64,000 nucleotides of DNA, from assembly GCA_905182995.1 (NCBI GenBank), contig CAJJDP010000002.1:310001-374000 (forward strand), read 5' to 3'. The notes under the pieces were generated by a model that made no database searches, was not told the DNA's origin, and worked only from the letters and a program-made list of their open reading frames with translations. The translations under genes and the position numbers were made by a program. Position 1 is the first letter of the stretch, and every line of letters starts with the position of its first letter. Positions 35,405 through 46,580 of the stretch are shown in pieces. This DNA is from Paramecium octaurelia. Lineage: Eukaryota; Ciliophora; Oligohymenophorea; Peniculida; Parameciidae.

Positions 35405-36988
35405 TCAATAATTAAGTTATTAATTTTACTTGAAGGATCCTATTTTAATTATTTACCAATTAGTACCTTATTTTTGCAACATATTATTTGGAATACTTGA
35501 AGATGCATAGTCATCATTTTAACTTAATGTTTATTCTATACGAACTTTATTTATCCCTTCATTAAAATGGTCTTATTTGATATCTGTTTTGTTATTTTAT
35601 TAATAAAATTAAGCTGATTCAAAAAATAATTTTTTATTAGTTTCAACATTTGGAAAACTTCTTTAATATTCTATTTCAGAATAAGATCCTAAATTTTAGG
35701 AATCGTTTTATTTCTCATCCTTAAATATAGAGAATTCACTAATATGATTCAAATCATTAACTTAAATGGAATCAAAAACTTCAATGTCCTTCTTCAATTG
35801 AGTCTAATTTATATGAAAACTTTTAAAAGATTAAAGTAAATTTATAAAACGATTAACCTTGTTTGATAATAAAATAGGGGAATTCTTATCATCATTATTC
35901 ATTAACTTATTTTAAGACTTAGAAGATGGACTTAATGGAGAACATGTAATGATATGGTTGTTAGATAAATTTTGATGTTTCATTTCATTAAAATTTGATT
36001 TAACAAATTTTCTATCCTATGAATAATCAAAATTATTCTCTAAATTATTTTCAATCTAAATTTAAGTTTAATTTTTATCATGATTATCATTATTTGAATC
36101 GATTCTTTTCAGAATTAAATTTAAAGAGTCTAATAGTTTAGTCTAATAGGAATCATTTTAAATTCCTAATTTTGATTTGCCTTCTCTATTCATTTTATTT
36201 ATTTATTTTTTAGGTGTATGCATAGTTATATCATATGAACGACTTAATGATTTTTTTGTAGTTTCGATTGTTTTGGCTTTATTGGATAGGGTTTATAACT
36301 TTTCCTCAATTATTTAAGATTGTTCTTTTAAAAATTTTTGTTTAAACTCAATGCTTTTTTAGTGAAAAAATTCCTTTAAAGATAAACAACTATTATGATA
36401 ATAAAGTTATTTCTAATCCTTTGGTTGTAAATCCTTATTGGGTGAAATTTTGCTTGTTGTTTATTTAGAATTCTTATTAAAATAATGTTTTAATTTGTTA
36501 TTTAAATTACTTTATATTTTAGATTTAAGACCTTCTGCTATGTTTTTTATTTTCTCATCTTCATAATTTTTGATTGTTTAAATGTTAATAATTTGAGATT
36601 TCTTATAATTTTAAGAAATTAATTAAGGACTGATTGATCTACTTCTAAAATTATGAGTAGTATAATATTGATTCTACTCCAGATTTTCTTTTGATTTATG
36701 CAATTATTTAACTGACATTTTTGTAAAATCTTCATTATTACATTCACAGTTTTTCATTTCTGTCTTATTTAAACTAGTCTACTTAAAATTTGAAAATGTC
36801 TGTAAAGTGCTCGATTAATAACCAGAATATTTATAGCTTTAACCTTCTACTACTTTTTTGATTTCAATATAGTTGTCTTTATCCTTTCGATAATTTGAAT
36901 ACTCAGATGAACCTTGTTTGAAAAAAGAATTCAATAAATGACCTCCAATATCTCTTAAAATTTACCCTTTGTTATCGTTGGATATCAT
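35405..36988 (-). CDS. hypothetical low-complexity protein, 527 aa
   Basis: Intronless 528-codon frame, starting MISNDNKGQILRDIGGH. The chain is rich in Asn, Lys, Ser and Gln with little hydrophobic core; short heptad stretches (FKQKFLKEQSQIIEEKLQTL) suggest coiled coil. Motifs such as TCSPLSPSSKSQ could be phosphorylated. No domain recognised. The long frame free of TGA at this AT content, and its start close to the next gene, argue for a real protein rather than chance. Confidence 0.68.
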
Positions 36989-37234
36989 TATAAAATTTAT
37001 TATTAAATTTTAAAAGCAATCATTTCAGTCTGATCATAAGGAATAAAGCTAAAATAACAATAGAGCTAGTTGCAATTTGATGGATGACCATTATTCTATA
37101 AGAATAAATTTTTTTGATTTATAATATCTTCACTTAGAGATTCTCATTAAGAGTTCAACATTTTTATTAAATGTTGTAAATACGAATAGGAAACCCAAGA
37201 ATTAAATAAAGTCTAAAAATGAATTAATAACATG
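36985..37234 (-). pseudogene. possible decayed small gene
   Basis: A frame from ATG 37234 (MLLIHFQTLFNSWVSYSYLQ) meets TGA at 37144-37146 and then continues protein-like (SEDIINQKNLFLQNNGHPSN; CNQLYCYFSFIPYDQTEMI) to 36985, just overlapping the start of the 527-residue gene. I found no intron that removes the TGA. Either the residue codon has mutated to a stop, or the resemblance to coding sequence is chance. Confidence 0.3.
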
Positions 37235-37312
37235 TGTCTCGATTCCAAAGAGTGTATACATGTAAATTATTATTAAATTTTAATTTTACATATATATTAC
37301 ACTATCTAAAAA

Positions 37313-38204
37313 TCATATATATTATGCAAATGTTAAATATCCAGTGTGTCCATAAGCCTAATTGATTCCTGCAGAATAAGTAACTCTCTTATTTTAATCT
37401 GTGCATACTTTCTTTTAAACATCATCAAATAGTGATTGTTCCTGTTTAACTCTTCTTTCAAAATGTCTATTATTTAAATACTAATTCTCTTTACCTCTTT
37501 AAGCATTCTAATGTCTCCAAGTTTTTCCATCCTTATTGTTTTAATTCCAAAGCTGTTTTTTGCACCTATTCGATGCATGGAGAGAAACAGCAAATCCTTC
37601 CACCTTTCTTAATCATTTTCTTTGAGTGATCCAAGGCTAACCATGGCTAAGGCAAGTCTAAAAATATAGCATCTATGCTGCTTTCTTATGGAAATTCTCC
37701 TTAGTTTTCAGTATCCTCTCCTTTCAGAAAGCCATTAGCATAGACATCTCTCCAAAAACAAGTTGCCTAATTGATTTTCAATTTTGCAAACAATTCTTTG
37801 CCATTAATTGCTCTTTCCTTATTGAATTCATATGTAAATAATCTGCCTTTATGACCAACAGCTGCTGCTAATGAACAAGACAATGATCCACTACCTGTTC
37901 CACTTTCAATTATACGCTGACCTGGTTTTAAACACAACTTAAGTATAATCATAGATATATCAGCCATAAAGAGAATTTAAGTTTTGTGAGGAACTGTTTC
38001 AGTTATTAAATGAGGATTTGGAGTCATTAAATAAATGGGCCCTGTACCATTCTTTGAAAGAATTTCTTCTCCTGGCTTAACAAGAAAAGTATAATGATGG
38101 TATGCTCCATATTTATTTTGATAGGTTTAACCTTATGTAACTGTAAGGAATTATTTAGGTTTTCCATCCTCAAATAAAATCATGGTATCACCATATTAAA
38201 TCAT
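37313..38204 (-). CDS. TRM61: tRNA (adenine-58-N1)-methyltransferase catalytic subunit
   Basis: One 28-nt intron, 287 residues. The Rossmann SAM-binding core reads RIIESGTGSGSLSCSLAAAVG (motif I), followed by TYEFNKERA, and IFLDLPQPWLAL, the DLPxPW active-site motif typical of the Trm61/TrmI family. RICCFSPCIEQVQKT is the later motif. The N-terminal barrel has GQTYQNKYGAYHHYTFLVK and PHKTQILFMADIS (the conserved HxTQIxYxxD motif). With a Trm6 partner, which is not in this window, it makes m1A58 in the T-loop of tRNAs, using S-adenosylmethionine. No defects seen. Confidence 0.95.
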
Positions 38205-38305
38205 AATTATTTATATATATAAAATAATTCTTTTTTTATTTCCATTAAATAAATGAATAAAGTATATTTGATTAAGTTATTGCTTATCTATTATATAAAT
38301 TAACA

Positions 38306-39716
38306 TCAGGATTGGTTAAATGATTTCAATTTTATAAATATTATGAATATTAAGATAATATTATCCAAAATTTATAACTAATTTTAAATTATCTCTAATT
38401 GATTGAATTCTTCATGTATTTAAGTAAAGTAAGAGAAGTATTCAAATTACTGATTAACTAATATGTAGTTTAAAGTGAGCTTTAAATTTGGTTTAGTGTA
38501 GAGATATTCAATTTCTTTCAAATCATTGTTTTTAAGCTTAATACATTATCTTTGTTATTTAAAATCTAAGAATTTTGGTTTTTTAGAATCATTTTACCAT
38601 TATCTTGAGGTTGAACTCTCTAAAATTTATTGGATTCGAGTTTATAATTTTAAGTCGCCTATGTGTTAAATTTGACATTTAAAACGAAGGATTTAAGAAC
38701 TTTAAGAATGGTTTATTTGAGATTAGAATATATTTGAGGAAATTAAAAATCTTTTGTAGTTCATTGTTTTTCAATGATAAAATAATACTTTTCTTCTTTC
38801 TTATTATTGTTTTGTTTTTTAAAGACAAGTATTGGAGTAAATTAAAATGAAGATTTACTGTTATTTATGTTTTAAATTTTGATGAGAGAACAAGTAGGAT
38901 ATTTTGTTGATAAGGATTTGGAAAATGATATTATTAAAAATTAAAATACTGTAGTTTTGTTTAAAGTAGCATAGAATCATCTACAATAAAATAGTTTATT
39001 TATTAGCATAATTTAATATGCTATTTAATAATAGACAATTATTTTATAAACTGAATTATTTCACTTTCCATAATTAACACACTTAATCATATTGATTTTA
39101 ACTTTTCTATTCATCATACAAGTTAGCAATTTAACTTATTCGGATATTTAATTTGGATTTTCTTACATTACAATTCAACCTTAAATAATATTCTTCGCAT
39201 TCTTATTAATGGTAGAATCTCATTATTGATTACCTTATAATAGGTTTATTTTCACCTCTTCCTTTTTATGATTGATATGAATTCTTTTTAAATTTTCATT
39301 TTCTATTAATCATCTATTTTTATAAGACTCCCATTTTCTCTTTTTATTGTAATACAAATTCAAAATTTAAATAATGTCCTTGTCTAAGTAAATTGAAGTA
39401 GATAATGACGATATTTATAGAATTCAAACTACGATTATCTTTTAGGTTAGTATTCATGAAATAGTAAACTCTTAATATATATTCTTCATTTTCAAAAATA
39501 TATTGTAAATCATCTTGAAAATCCATGAAACTGGTTAAATAATAATTTTTGTTTGAGATAAATTTTCATTGATTTCTTTTTTGTAGTTATAATTTTAAGA
39601 AGATGCATATTTATATTCTAGTGTAGGATTGTTTATATTAGATGAACTCAAAATTAGAGTGATAAAATCTGACATATCCTAAAGTATTTAATTTAATATT
39701 ACGGAAATAATTCTCA
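38306..39716 (-). pseudogene. apparently decayed gene
   Basis: The 5' end is convincing: ATG 39716, a 24-nt intron (GTAATATT ... CTTTAG), then SDFITLILSSSNINNPTLEY and onward. Soon after, the coding-like frame shifts without any available GT...AG pair (to FQDDLQYIFENEEYILRV and VYYFMNTNLKDNRSL), and later stretches (KNNELQKIFNFLKYILISNK; EYLYTKPNLKLTLNYI) lie in yet other frames, one change falling in a run of A. I see at least three breaks. It shares a 17-bp divergent gap with the gene at 39734. It could be a decaying paralogue or a region of base-calling errors. No family recognised. Confidence 0.45.
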
Positions 39717-39733
39717 TATAAATAAATTAGTAA

Positions 39734-39997
39734 ATGTCAGAAGAATTAAATTCAAGTCTTGATTCACTCGAATTGGATCTCTACCACAAGCCAAATCCTA
39801 AAATAAAAACTATAATTGATTACCTTAGAGCTTAGAATATCAGATTTTGCACTGATCCAAAAGCAAAGGAATATAACTATTATTCTAGCCAGTCACACAA
39901 ACAAAATAATAATTCTGATTTTGGAATGTAGCGAAATAAATTCATTCAAAGAAGAAAATAGGAGACTGCCATATCATTTGCAATAAATATCTCTTGA
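39734..39997 (+). CDS. short hypothetical protein, 87 aa
   Basis: Intronless, from ATG 39734 (MSEELNSSLDSLELDLYHKP) to TGA 39995. The chain has an acidic N-terminus, a middle segment with IKTIIDYLRAQNIRF, then Tyr, Ser and Asn-rich sequence and a basic cluster (RNKFIQRRKQE). No family recognised. It lies 17 bp from the divergent decayed gene. Confidence 0.6.
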
Positions 39998-40441
39998 TTG
40001 TTACTTTGTATATGCTATTTTTATTGTTTAATTCAGTAAATATTTAAACATTTTTAATCGAATAGATTAAATATTGATGTATCAGATCGATCTTTAGAAT
40101 TGATGGAATCTTGTGATTGTATATTTAAAAGCTAGCATTGAAGTGAATGAGAAGGTAAAAATATATAGAAAACAGTATATTTAAAATTAATTCATAAAAT
40201 AACTGGTTTAATTAAAGTTAAAAAAAAAGAGTATTAGTTTAAAATAGAAACATTTTGATGATTTTATACGCGTATGAAACATGATAAAAGTAAAATCTTT
40301 AGTTTTATTTTAATTTTCATATAATAATTATGTTTATAATTTTTTTAATCTAAGCTTTATATGCGTTAAATGTAGAGAACTTTTTGTGTGGACTCCACCT
40401 ATTTTATGACGAGTCAACATTTTTTCTAATTGATTAACAAA
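39998..40441. other. intergenic region
   Basis: About 440 bp, AT-rich, with a few short GC-bearing patches such as tatacgcgta near 40267. No coding frame or RNA recognised. Confidence 0.5.
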
Positions 40442-43370
40442 ATGAAAAGTAATAAGTTTATTTAATTACTGAGTACGATGCCTTACATACTAACAAGCTA
40501 ATCACCTCATTTTGGGTTAGACATCCAGTAAGGTTATAAATCCTCGCCAAGTTTGAATAATAATTCATATTTTTTGGTGGGATTTTCAGATGCCTATATT
40601 TTTGCAGGTGATGCAAGTGAAATATAATGGATATCGATTTAGGAGTTCAAAGTCGACTAAAATAGAACCAATGCATCAATTCATAAATATAATGGTTATA
40701 ATGGATATTTTGTTGATAAGGAAGTAGATGGAGGGCATATGCTAATATCCAAAGAAAATTTAATTCGAGATTTTTCTTATGGCAAAACGGATGCTGTAGA
40801 TAAATTTGAGAAAATGGGTTTTATATATATTGTATCTTGGGGAGGCAAGGGGGATGTGTTGCTGATTTTAAAAAGATTTGTACATTTAATCGAAGAATCT
40901 GAAGATTAAGAATATTGTTAACAAAAGGTCGCTTTAATCTCATTGGAGTAAATCAAATGTAATTTAGATTAAAATTTTGAACGCTTAACCTTTCATACAC
41001 CTGATCTATATCATCCACCTATACATTACCATTTGGGGAATGAAATAATCAATGGGTCTTTGGAGAATAAATACTTTACTAAAAACTATCCAGGACTTTA
41101 AGTTTTTGTTGCATAAAATTTGAATTAAGAAGTTCTAGAATTGAGAATTCCTATTAAAAATATGGATATTCATTAATAAACAATAGAGTATCCTTTAAGT
41201 GGATTAGTTGTCACTCTATAACAAGGTAACAGAGGATTTATTCATATTATAATTTTTGAGAGCGATGAAGAAACTCTTATACATTACAAAGAAGATGAGA
41301 ATCTAGCTTATATCACTATTGGTATGACTAATTCAAAAGTCTTTGTCTTTTCATTTGTTACTTCATAATTCACTACATTCCCTTCCATGGATTTGATCGA
41401 GCATGTATTCTAAGATTGTATTTTCATTATTCACTAAAGAAACAATGTTTGTGGAAATAGCCAAGGATAATGTTCAGATGTTTCATTAAAGCTTTTTAAA
41501 CAGCTATAATTTGAATTGCAATCAGATTAATTAGTTAAGTTTAAATCCAATGGAGAAGTATAAGAAACTCCATTTGTTGAAATGTATGAAAATCATACAG
41601 AAATCTCAAATGAATTTAATTTGCTATTCTCGTCTTAGTTTAACAATAGAGAGATGAATCATGGTGGATACATTGGGTCATATCTTAGAGTTACCTATAA
41701 ACATTAAAGTATAAATTCTTTAATTATTAATGAACAAAATGAAAATTTAGAAGTATTTTATAGTATTAATGATAATATTTGTAATTTTATTCGATATACA
41801 TTAGATTCTCATTCAGTTCGAAATATTATTGGAAAGACTTATGTTTTAGTATTTACATCTTAAATTGAGTTAACAGACATTTAATGCTTGTAATTGTTCA
41901 GGGAATTCATAGATCACATCTAAAAGTTATTTATAATTGAATAGGGTACTCACTTATTTACTTATGCATTTAGTTGAGAATCATTGTGTAGCCCAACAAA
42001 GATACTATGATGTAACTCCCATTTAGTATAAAGAAATACATAAACTCTTAAAATAGCCAGCAGAGTTGATTTAAACTGCTGAATAAGATTAAATTGAATA
42101 AAGTAGTTTAGAATATTCAACTGATGAAGATGAAAGTACTTCAAACAGTCTTAACATGAATTCAGAATAACTAGGATTAGTTAGCGAGGCTTCTTTAATA
42201 CCTGAAGAGAACCATCTGGAAAGTGAAAAAAATGAAAATCTAAGAGAAAACCAGAATTTAACAACCTAAGATCCATCCTAAAAAGGCAACTTTGATAAAT
42301 AAAATTATAAATAACAATAATAAGAACAATAGTTAAATAATTTTGAAAATAAATAAATTTATTAAAGTAAAAGAGAACAATTTGATTAAAATGAAAAATC
42401 AAAACTAAACTAACAAAATCCAAGCTCTAAATAAAAAGATTTTAAATCCTAATTGAAAAAACAACAAGGAAGTAAGATGGAAAAAGTAGGTTCATAAGTT
42501 AAAAAAACTTAAAATTCATAATAAAATAAAGAATAAGAAATATAGACTTAAGGGAGTGAATAAGTGGGAAAATAGGAGTTGTAAGGGGATTAAGGAGGAT
42601 AATATCTTAATACATTTCATCAAAAAGAAAAAGGATCTTCTTCAAGTGATTAATACTATGTCATGGGGAACAGATATTCCAATAAAGAGTATTAGAGTAG
42701 AGATCATAGTAGAAGAGAAGACTATTATGGAAGAAGGAGGGGTGATCAATATGGTAGAGGAGAAGACTATTATGGGAGAGATGATTATTATGGAGGAGAT
42801 GAACATTATGATAGACATAATAGAGGAAGAGGGCCTCCATTAACTGGATAGAGTGTCACGATACCAAAAAATCCAAATGATTAAGAGTTAGGGAAATTCT
42901 TAAGGGAAGTTATTAGCAAATTATAGTAAAATTATTTTTTAAATTAAGTATCTATTCGGATCCATGTGATGCTAAATCTACGAATTATAATCCAAATAAT
43001 TGTGAAGCAGACAATTATTATGGTTCTTCTTCAATAAAAAGATCAGAACCAAGACAAAGGGATTTTTATCGAAGTGCTTATAAATACGATAATAGATATG
43101 AATATAGGGGTAATAACTATCTTTTAAGTAGTTTGTATCACTGTCTATAGTAAATGTTATTTCAAAGGGGAGTCTTTGTAACTCTGTGGTCATCAAAGAA
43201 ATATTCCAAAATCATAATAATCTTTATATATTCTATCTATTAGAGCGGATGAAAATTACATTGTTGAGTTTTATATGAGAGGAATTGATGGGAGATCAGA
43301 GTTATATACATTAAAAGGTTCTTAATAGTGTTTAAAGTCTCCATTAAGAGTTGATTGGCTATTACAATGA
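40442..43370 (+). CDS. large Q/RG-rich protein with C-terminal crystallin-like domain
   Basis: Three introns (28, 23 and 22 nt) leave exactly 952 codons. Residues 1-505 form a mixed alpha/beta region of unknown family (WGGKGDVLLILKRFVHLIEE; YLRVTYKHQSINSLIINEQ). Residues about 510-720 are Gln/Asn/Lys-rich and look disordered. Then comes a Tyr/Arg/Gly-rich stretch (EDYYGRRRGDQYGRGEDYYG), similar to RG-rich RNA-binding tails. The last 80 residues contain VCITVYSKCYFKGESLQLCG, the same module as in the secreted protein at 896-1558. The 28-nt intron at 41947-41974 joins the first half to the rest; without it the frame would stop at 41977. The combination of domains is new to me; no function is assigned. 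Confidence 0.72.
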
Positions 43371-43435
43371 ATTAAAATATATGATTGACTTCCTTACATT
43401 TTTTATATTATTATATTTTATAACTACTTAAGAAC

Positions 43436-46219
43436 ATGCTAGATTAAAGCGAGGCCGAGAAGATTGAAGATAAACTTTTAAATACAAGATAAGTCAATAC
43501 TATTGGAAAGTATTAGAACTTCGGTATATAATAATAGTGCTTTCCAATCAATGAGAGCTAAGTTTTATGGATTTCGAATGAAGAACAAAGCAATACAAAA
43601 TAAGAAACGATACCAATAACTGGCTCCTATTCATTTTCACATCATTAAAGATGTTTCTCGAAAAGAATATTATTAGTAAGATATATAATGATTATTTTGA
43701 AAAGTGTCATAGAAAACTGGATAGGTTTGGGGAAAAGTAAATAAATCTAAGTTTGCCAGGTTCAAAAGAAAGTTGACCAGGAAATGGAGAGCAATAAAGA
43801 GGTCAAAAATTGCATAGAAAATCACTAAATCAATAAAACATATCCCAATAATCAATCCAAACAACGAATTCAAATTGATTTGGGATATATTTCTAGCTTT
43901 TATAAGATTCTATCTTCTTTTTGTCATTCCTTATGAAATAGCATTCAGCAATAAACTATTATATAATTAACTCTTGTGGACATTACAAGTTTCAATCGCC
44001 TTATTGATCTTTGATATTCTATTAAATTTTATAACATCCTTTTATGAGAAAGGATATTTGATATCAAACCATTATAAAGTGGCTCGAAATTACTTAAGGA
44101 ATGGTTTCATTTATGATATATTTTGTGTTATCACATTAGTGCTAGTTCTTGCCCAAGAACTCAGTGAACAAAATAGTTATATCGATTACAAACACCAGTC
44201 ACTTCGAGAATACAATTATGCAAGGAGTGTGATCAGCATCTTAGGAATCATAATCTAATTATAAAATATCATTCGAGTCTTTTAGAGATTATAAAACAGC
44301 TAAGATTATTCAGAAACTACTTCATTGCTAATAGACCTAGTAAACTATAGATTTATAATAGATAAAACTAGTGATGTTTTTATTCTTACTGGAACATTTA
44401 TTTAGTTGTATTTGGTACTTTGTTGGCATTTAAGAAATTGCTGAAGATTCCTGGATAAAGGCTAATGGGTTGTCTGATGCTCCTTACACTGATTAATATA
44501 TAACGGCATTCTACTTTTCATCGGTTACCATGTTTACTGTAGGATATGGAGATGTTGTTCCAAAAAGTAATTAATATACAATCATATTAGATATCTACGA
44601 GAGATTAGTGACTATAGGATTTATGGTTTGCTCAACATTATAGTTGTCATATACCGTGTCAGCGATCTGGAATGTGTATTCAAAATTGAATGAGAAAAGA
44701 GAGGATCACATTCGCAAAATGAGAGCAATCAATACATACATGAAGAGTGTGAACATATCCAATCAACTCAAATATGAAATAAGAGAATATTTAACATTTT
44801 ATTGGAAAGAACAGAAACTGGAGGAGAACCTAGAAGTTAAGGATATAATAGGTTAATTATCTCAAGACCTTTAGGAGAATCTCATCTTCGAGGCTAACTC
44901 TATTATTGTTAAAGGGTGTAAGTTATTTAACAACTATTTTTCCCATGAATTCAAAGCCGAATGCTTAAAACATGTTCAATCAATAACACTTACACCATGC
45001 AAGACTGTCCCATTTGATCAGCCCTGCTTATTTTTTATAGAAAGGGGGTCCATTGGAACATACTTTAGAAACAATAGACTGAGATTAGCAACTCTCTAAA
45101 CTGGGGATAATTTTGGATTAAGAGAATTTATGCTTGATGATATCCCATCTTTAAGATACACCTCTGTTGCTTTTAGTAAATTAGTGTTCATCACAAAAAG
45201 AGACTTCATGAAAGTCCTTTTACAATATCCTGAAGATCATGAATAATATTGCTAATTGAAAGAACAACTCATCTTTGACAAATCGTATTTTGGTATGGAT
45301 TGTTATTCATGCAAAAGTCTTTAACATACGATTCAACAGTGTCCTTTATTGACTTTTAATCCAGATACAGACTCAGTCATCAAAAAACATCAATACCCTT
45401 AATTACAAAGTAGAAGGGCCTACAAGAGAATATTTGAACGGAAAAGAAGAGCTATTTTTAAGGAACTTAAATAAAATGATAATGCGGATAAGATTTAATT
45501 AACCATTCCAACTATAGAATCATCTGATTCTTCTGAATTTGAATTAAAGGAATCTTGGAAAGCCTCTCATTCAAACTACTTTCAATAGATGTAGAATATC
45601 ACAAGGAGATAATTTCCAAATAAACAAGCCTTAAATATTAAACAAATACGATAAAAATTACATCCTACAAAACTAAACTAAACTGTCTAAATATTAGAAT
45701 TACATAATCCAAGAGAATTTGATGAAGAATGTTTAAGAGAGAGTGATAAGATATTGTTAGAGGACTTAAAATTAAAATTGAACTAGAGAGTTAATTTAGA
45801 AATAGATTGTATTAAGAATTACAAAAATTATTACCCTAATTTTAATTCTGCTTGGCTGTTTAAGAGTACAAAAATAAACTTGAAATTCTTTGAATAATGG
45901 AAGTAACTAAGTCTCTTTCTTACTTTTCCTTATGAATTCATTAAGTAATATTAGTTGATAATAAAAGAAAATATCGCTAAACCATTCTAAGAGATAGCCA
46001 GCTTGTAAGTCCCTAGAAAGATGTCAGTCATCATAGGAAGAAAAAAAGGGCAACTGCGTTGTATTTTAAACCGGTCTAGGCGAAATGATTTTGAATAATT
46101 AATTTAATGCAATCTTCCAAAGAGAAACTGCCTTATTTGTAACTCAATAATCGGAGATCTTGTTCTATGGCCAACTCAAATCCTGCAATCTAGAAGCTGA
46201 AAGACACCTTACTTGTTGA
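43436..46219 (+). CDS. cyclic-nucleotide-gated/EAG-type K+ channel
   Basis: The core is clear. Transmembrane segments S1-S6 run from FLAFIRFYLLFVIPYEI through WTLQVSIALLIFDILLNF and FIYDIFCVITLVLVLA to LFSCIWYFVGI. The pore holds TMFTVGYGDVVP, the potassium filter. A C-linker follows (MRAINTYMKSVNISNQLKYE), then a cyclic-nucleotide-binding-like domain (LFFIERGSIGTYF; GLREFMLDD). A basic segment before S1 (RKLTRKWRAIKRSK) replaces the PAS part. A 22-nt intron at about 44340 is certain. The first 300 bp have several possible exon joins, and near 46045 a run of seven A or an unusual intron changes frame to a second CNBD-like stretch (NCVVFQTGLGEM) ending 46219. Confidence 0.85.
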
Positions 46220-46487
46220 GAATCAATCTAGCAGAAGTTATTTAAGCAGGAAACAAGGAGATATTTTGGATTCAATCCTAGAAGATGCAAACTTGATAAT
46301 CAACAATAAATTACTTGAATAAAATGTCTATAAATTGAAGGATTTAGGCTTATTGAAATAATACGATCCTACAGTAGCAGTTTAATAGGGATTTAAAAAA
46401 AGCAATTATGTTTTGAATGATTATCATAGCAAAAGCACTACTAATGGATATTCTAGAAATTATGGAGGTCTATTCTACAATAGATGA
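46167..46487 (+). CDS. small ORF overlapping channel gene end
   Basis: 106 codons from ATG 46167 (MANSNPAIQKLKDTLLVENQ) to TGA 46485. Sequence is protein-like (DSILEDANLIINNKLLEQN; YSRNYGGLFYNR). It overlaps the last ~50 bp of the preceding channel frame on the same strand, which is odd for this compact but non-overlapping genome. It is either a separate short gene or a C-terminal exon of the channel that I could not join. Confidence 0.45.
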
Positions 46488-46580
46488 TAATATTATATGC
46501 AAAAATTCAGTATTTCTTAAATAATACTAATACTAATTCTAAATATATATATATAATGATTTGCCAATAAATTTATTCCA

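Noticed and set aside
42181-43196. Minus-strand frames opposite the Q/RG-rich gene
   Set aside because: The plus-strand model accounts for the whole interval with three short introns and 952 codons; the minus frames are complementary shadows.
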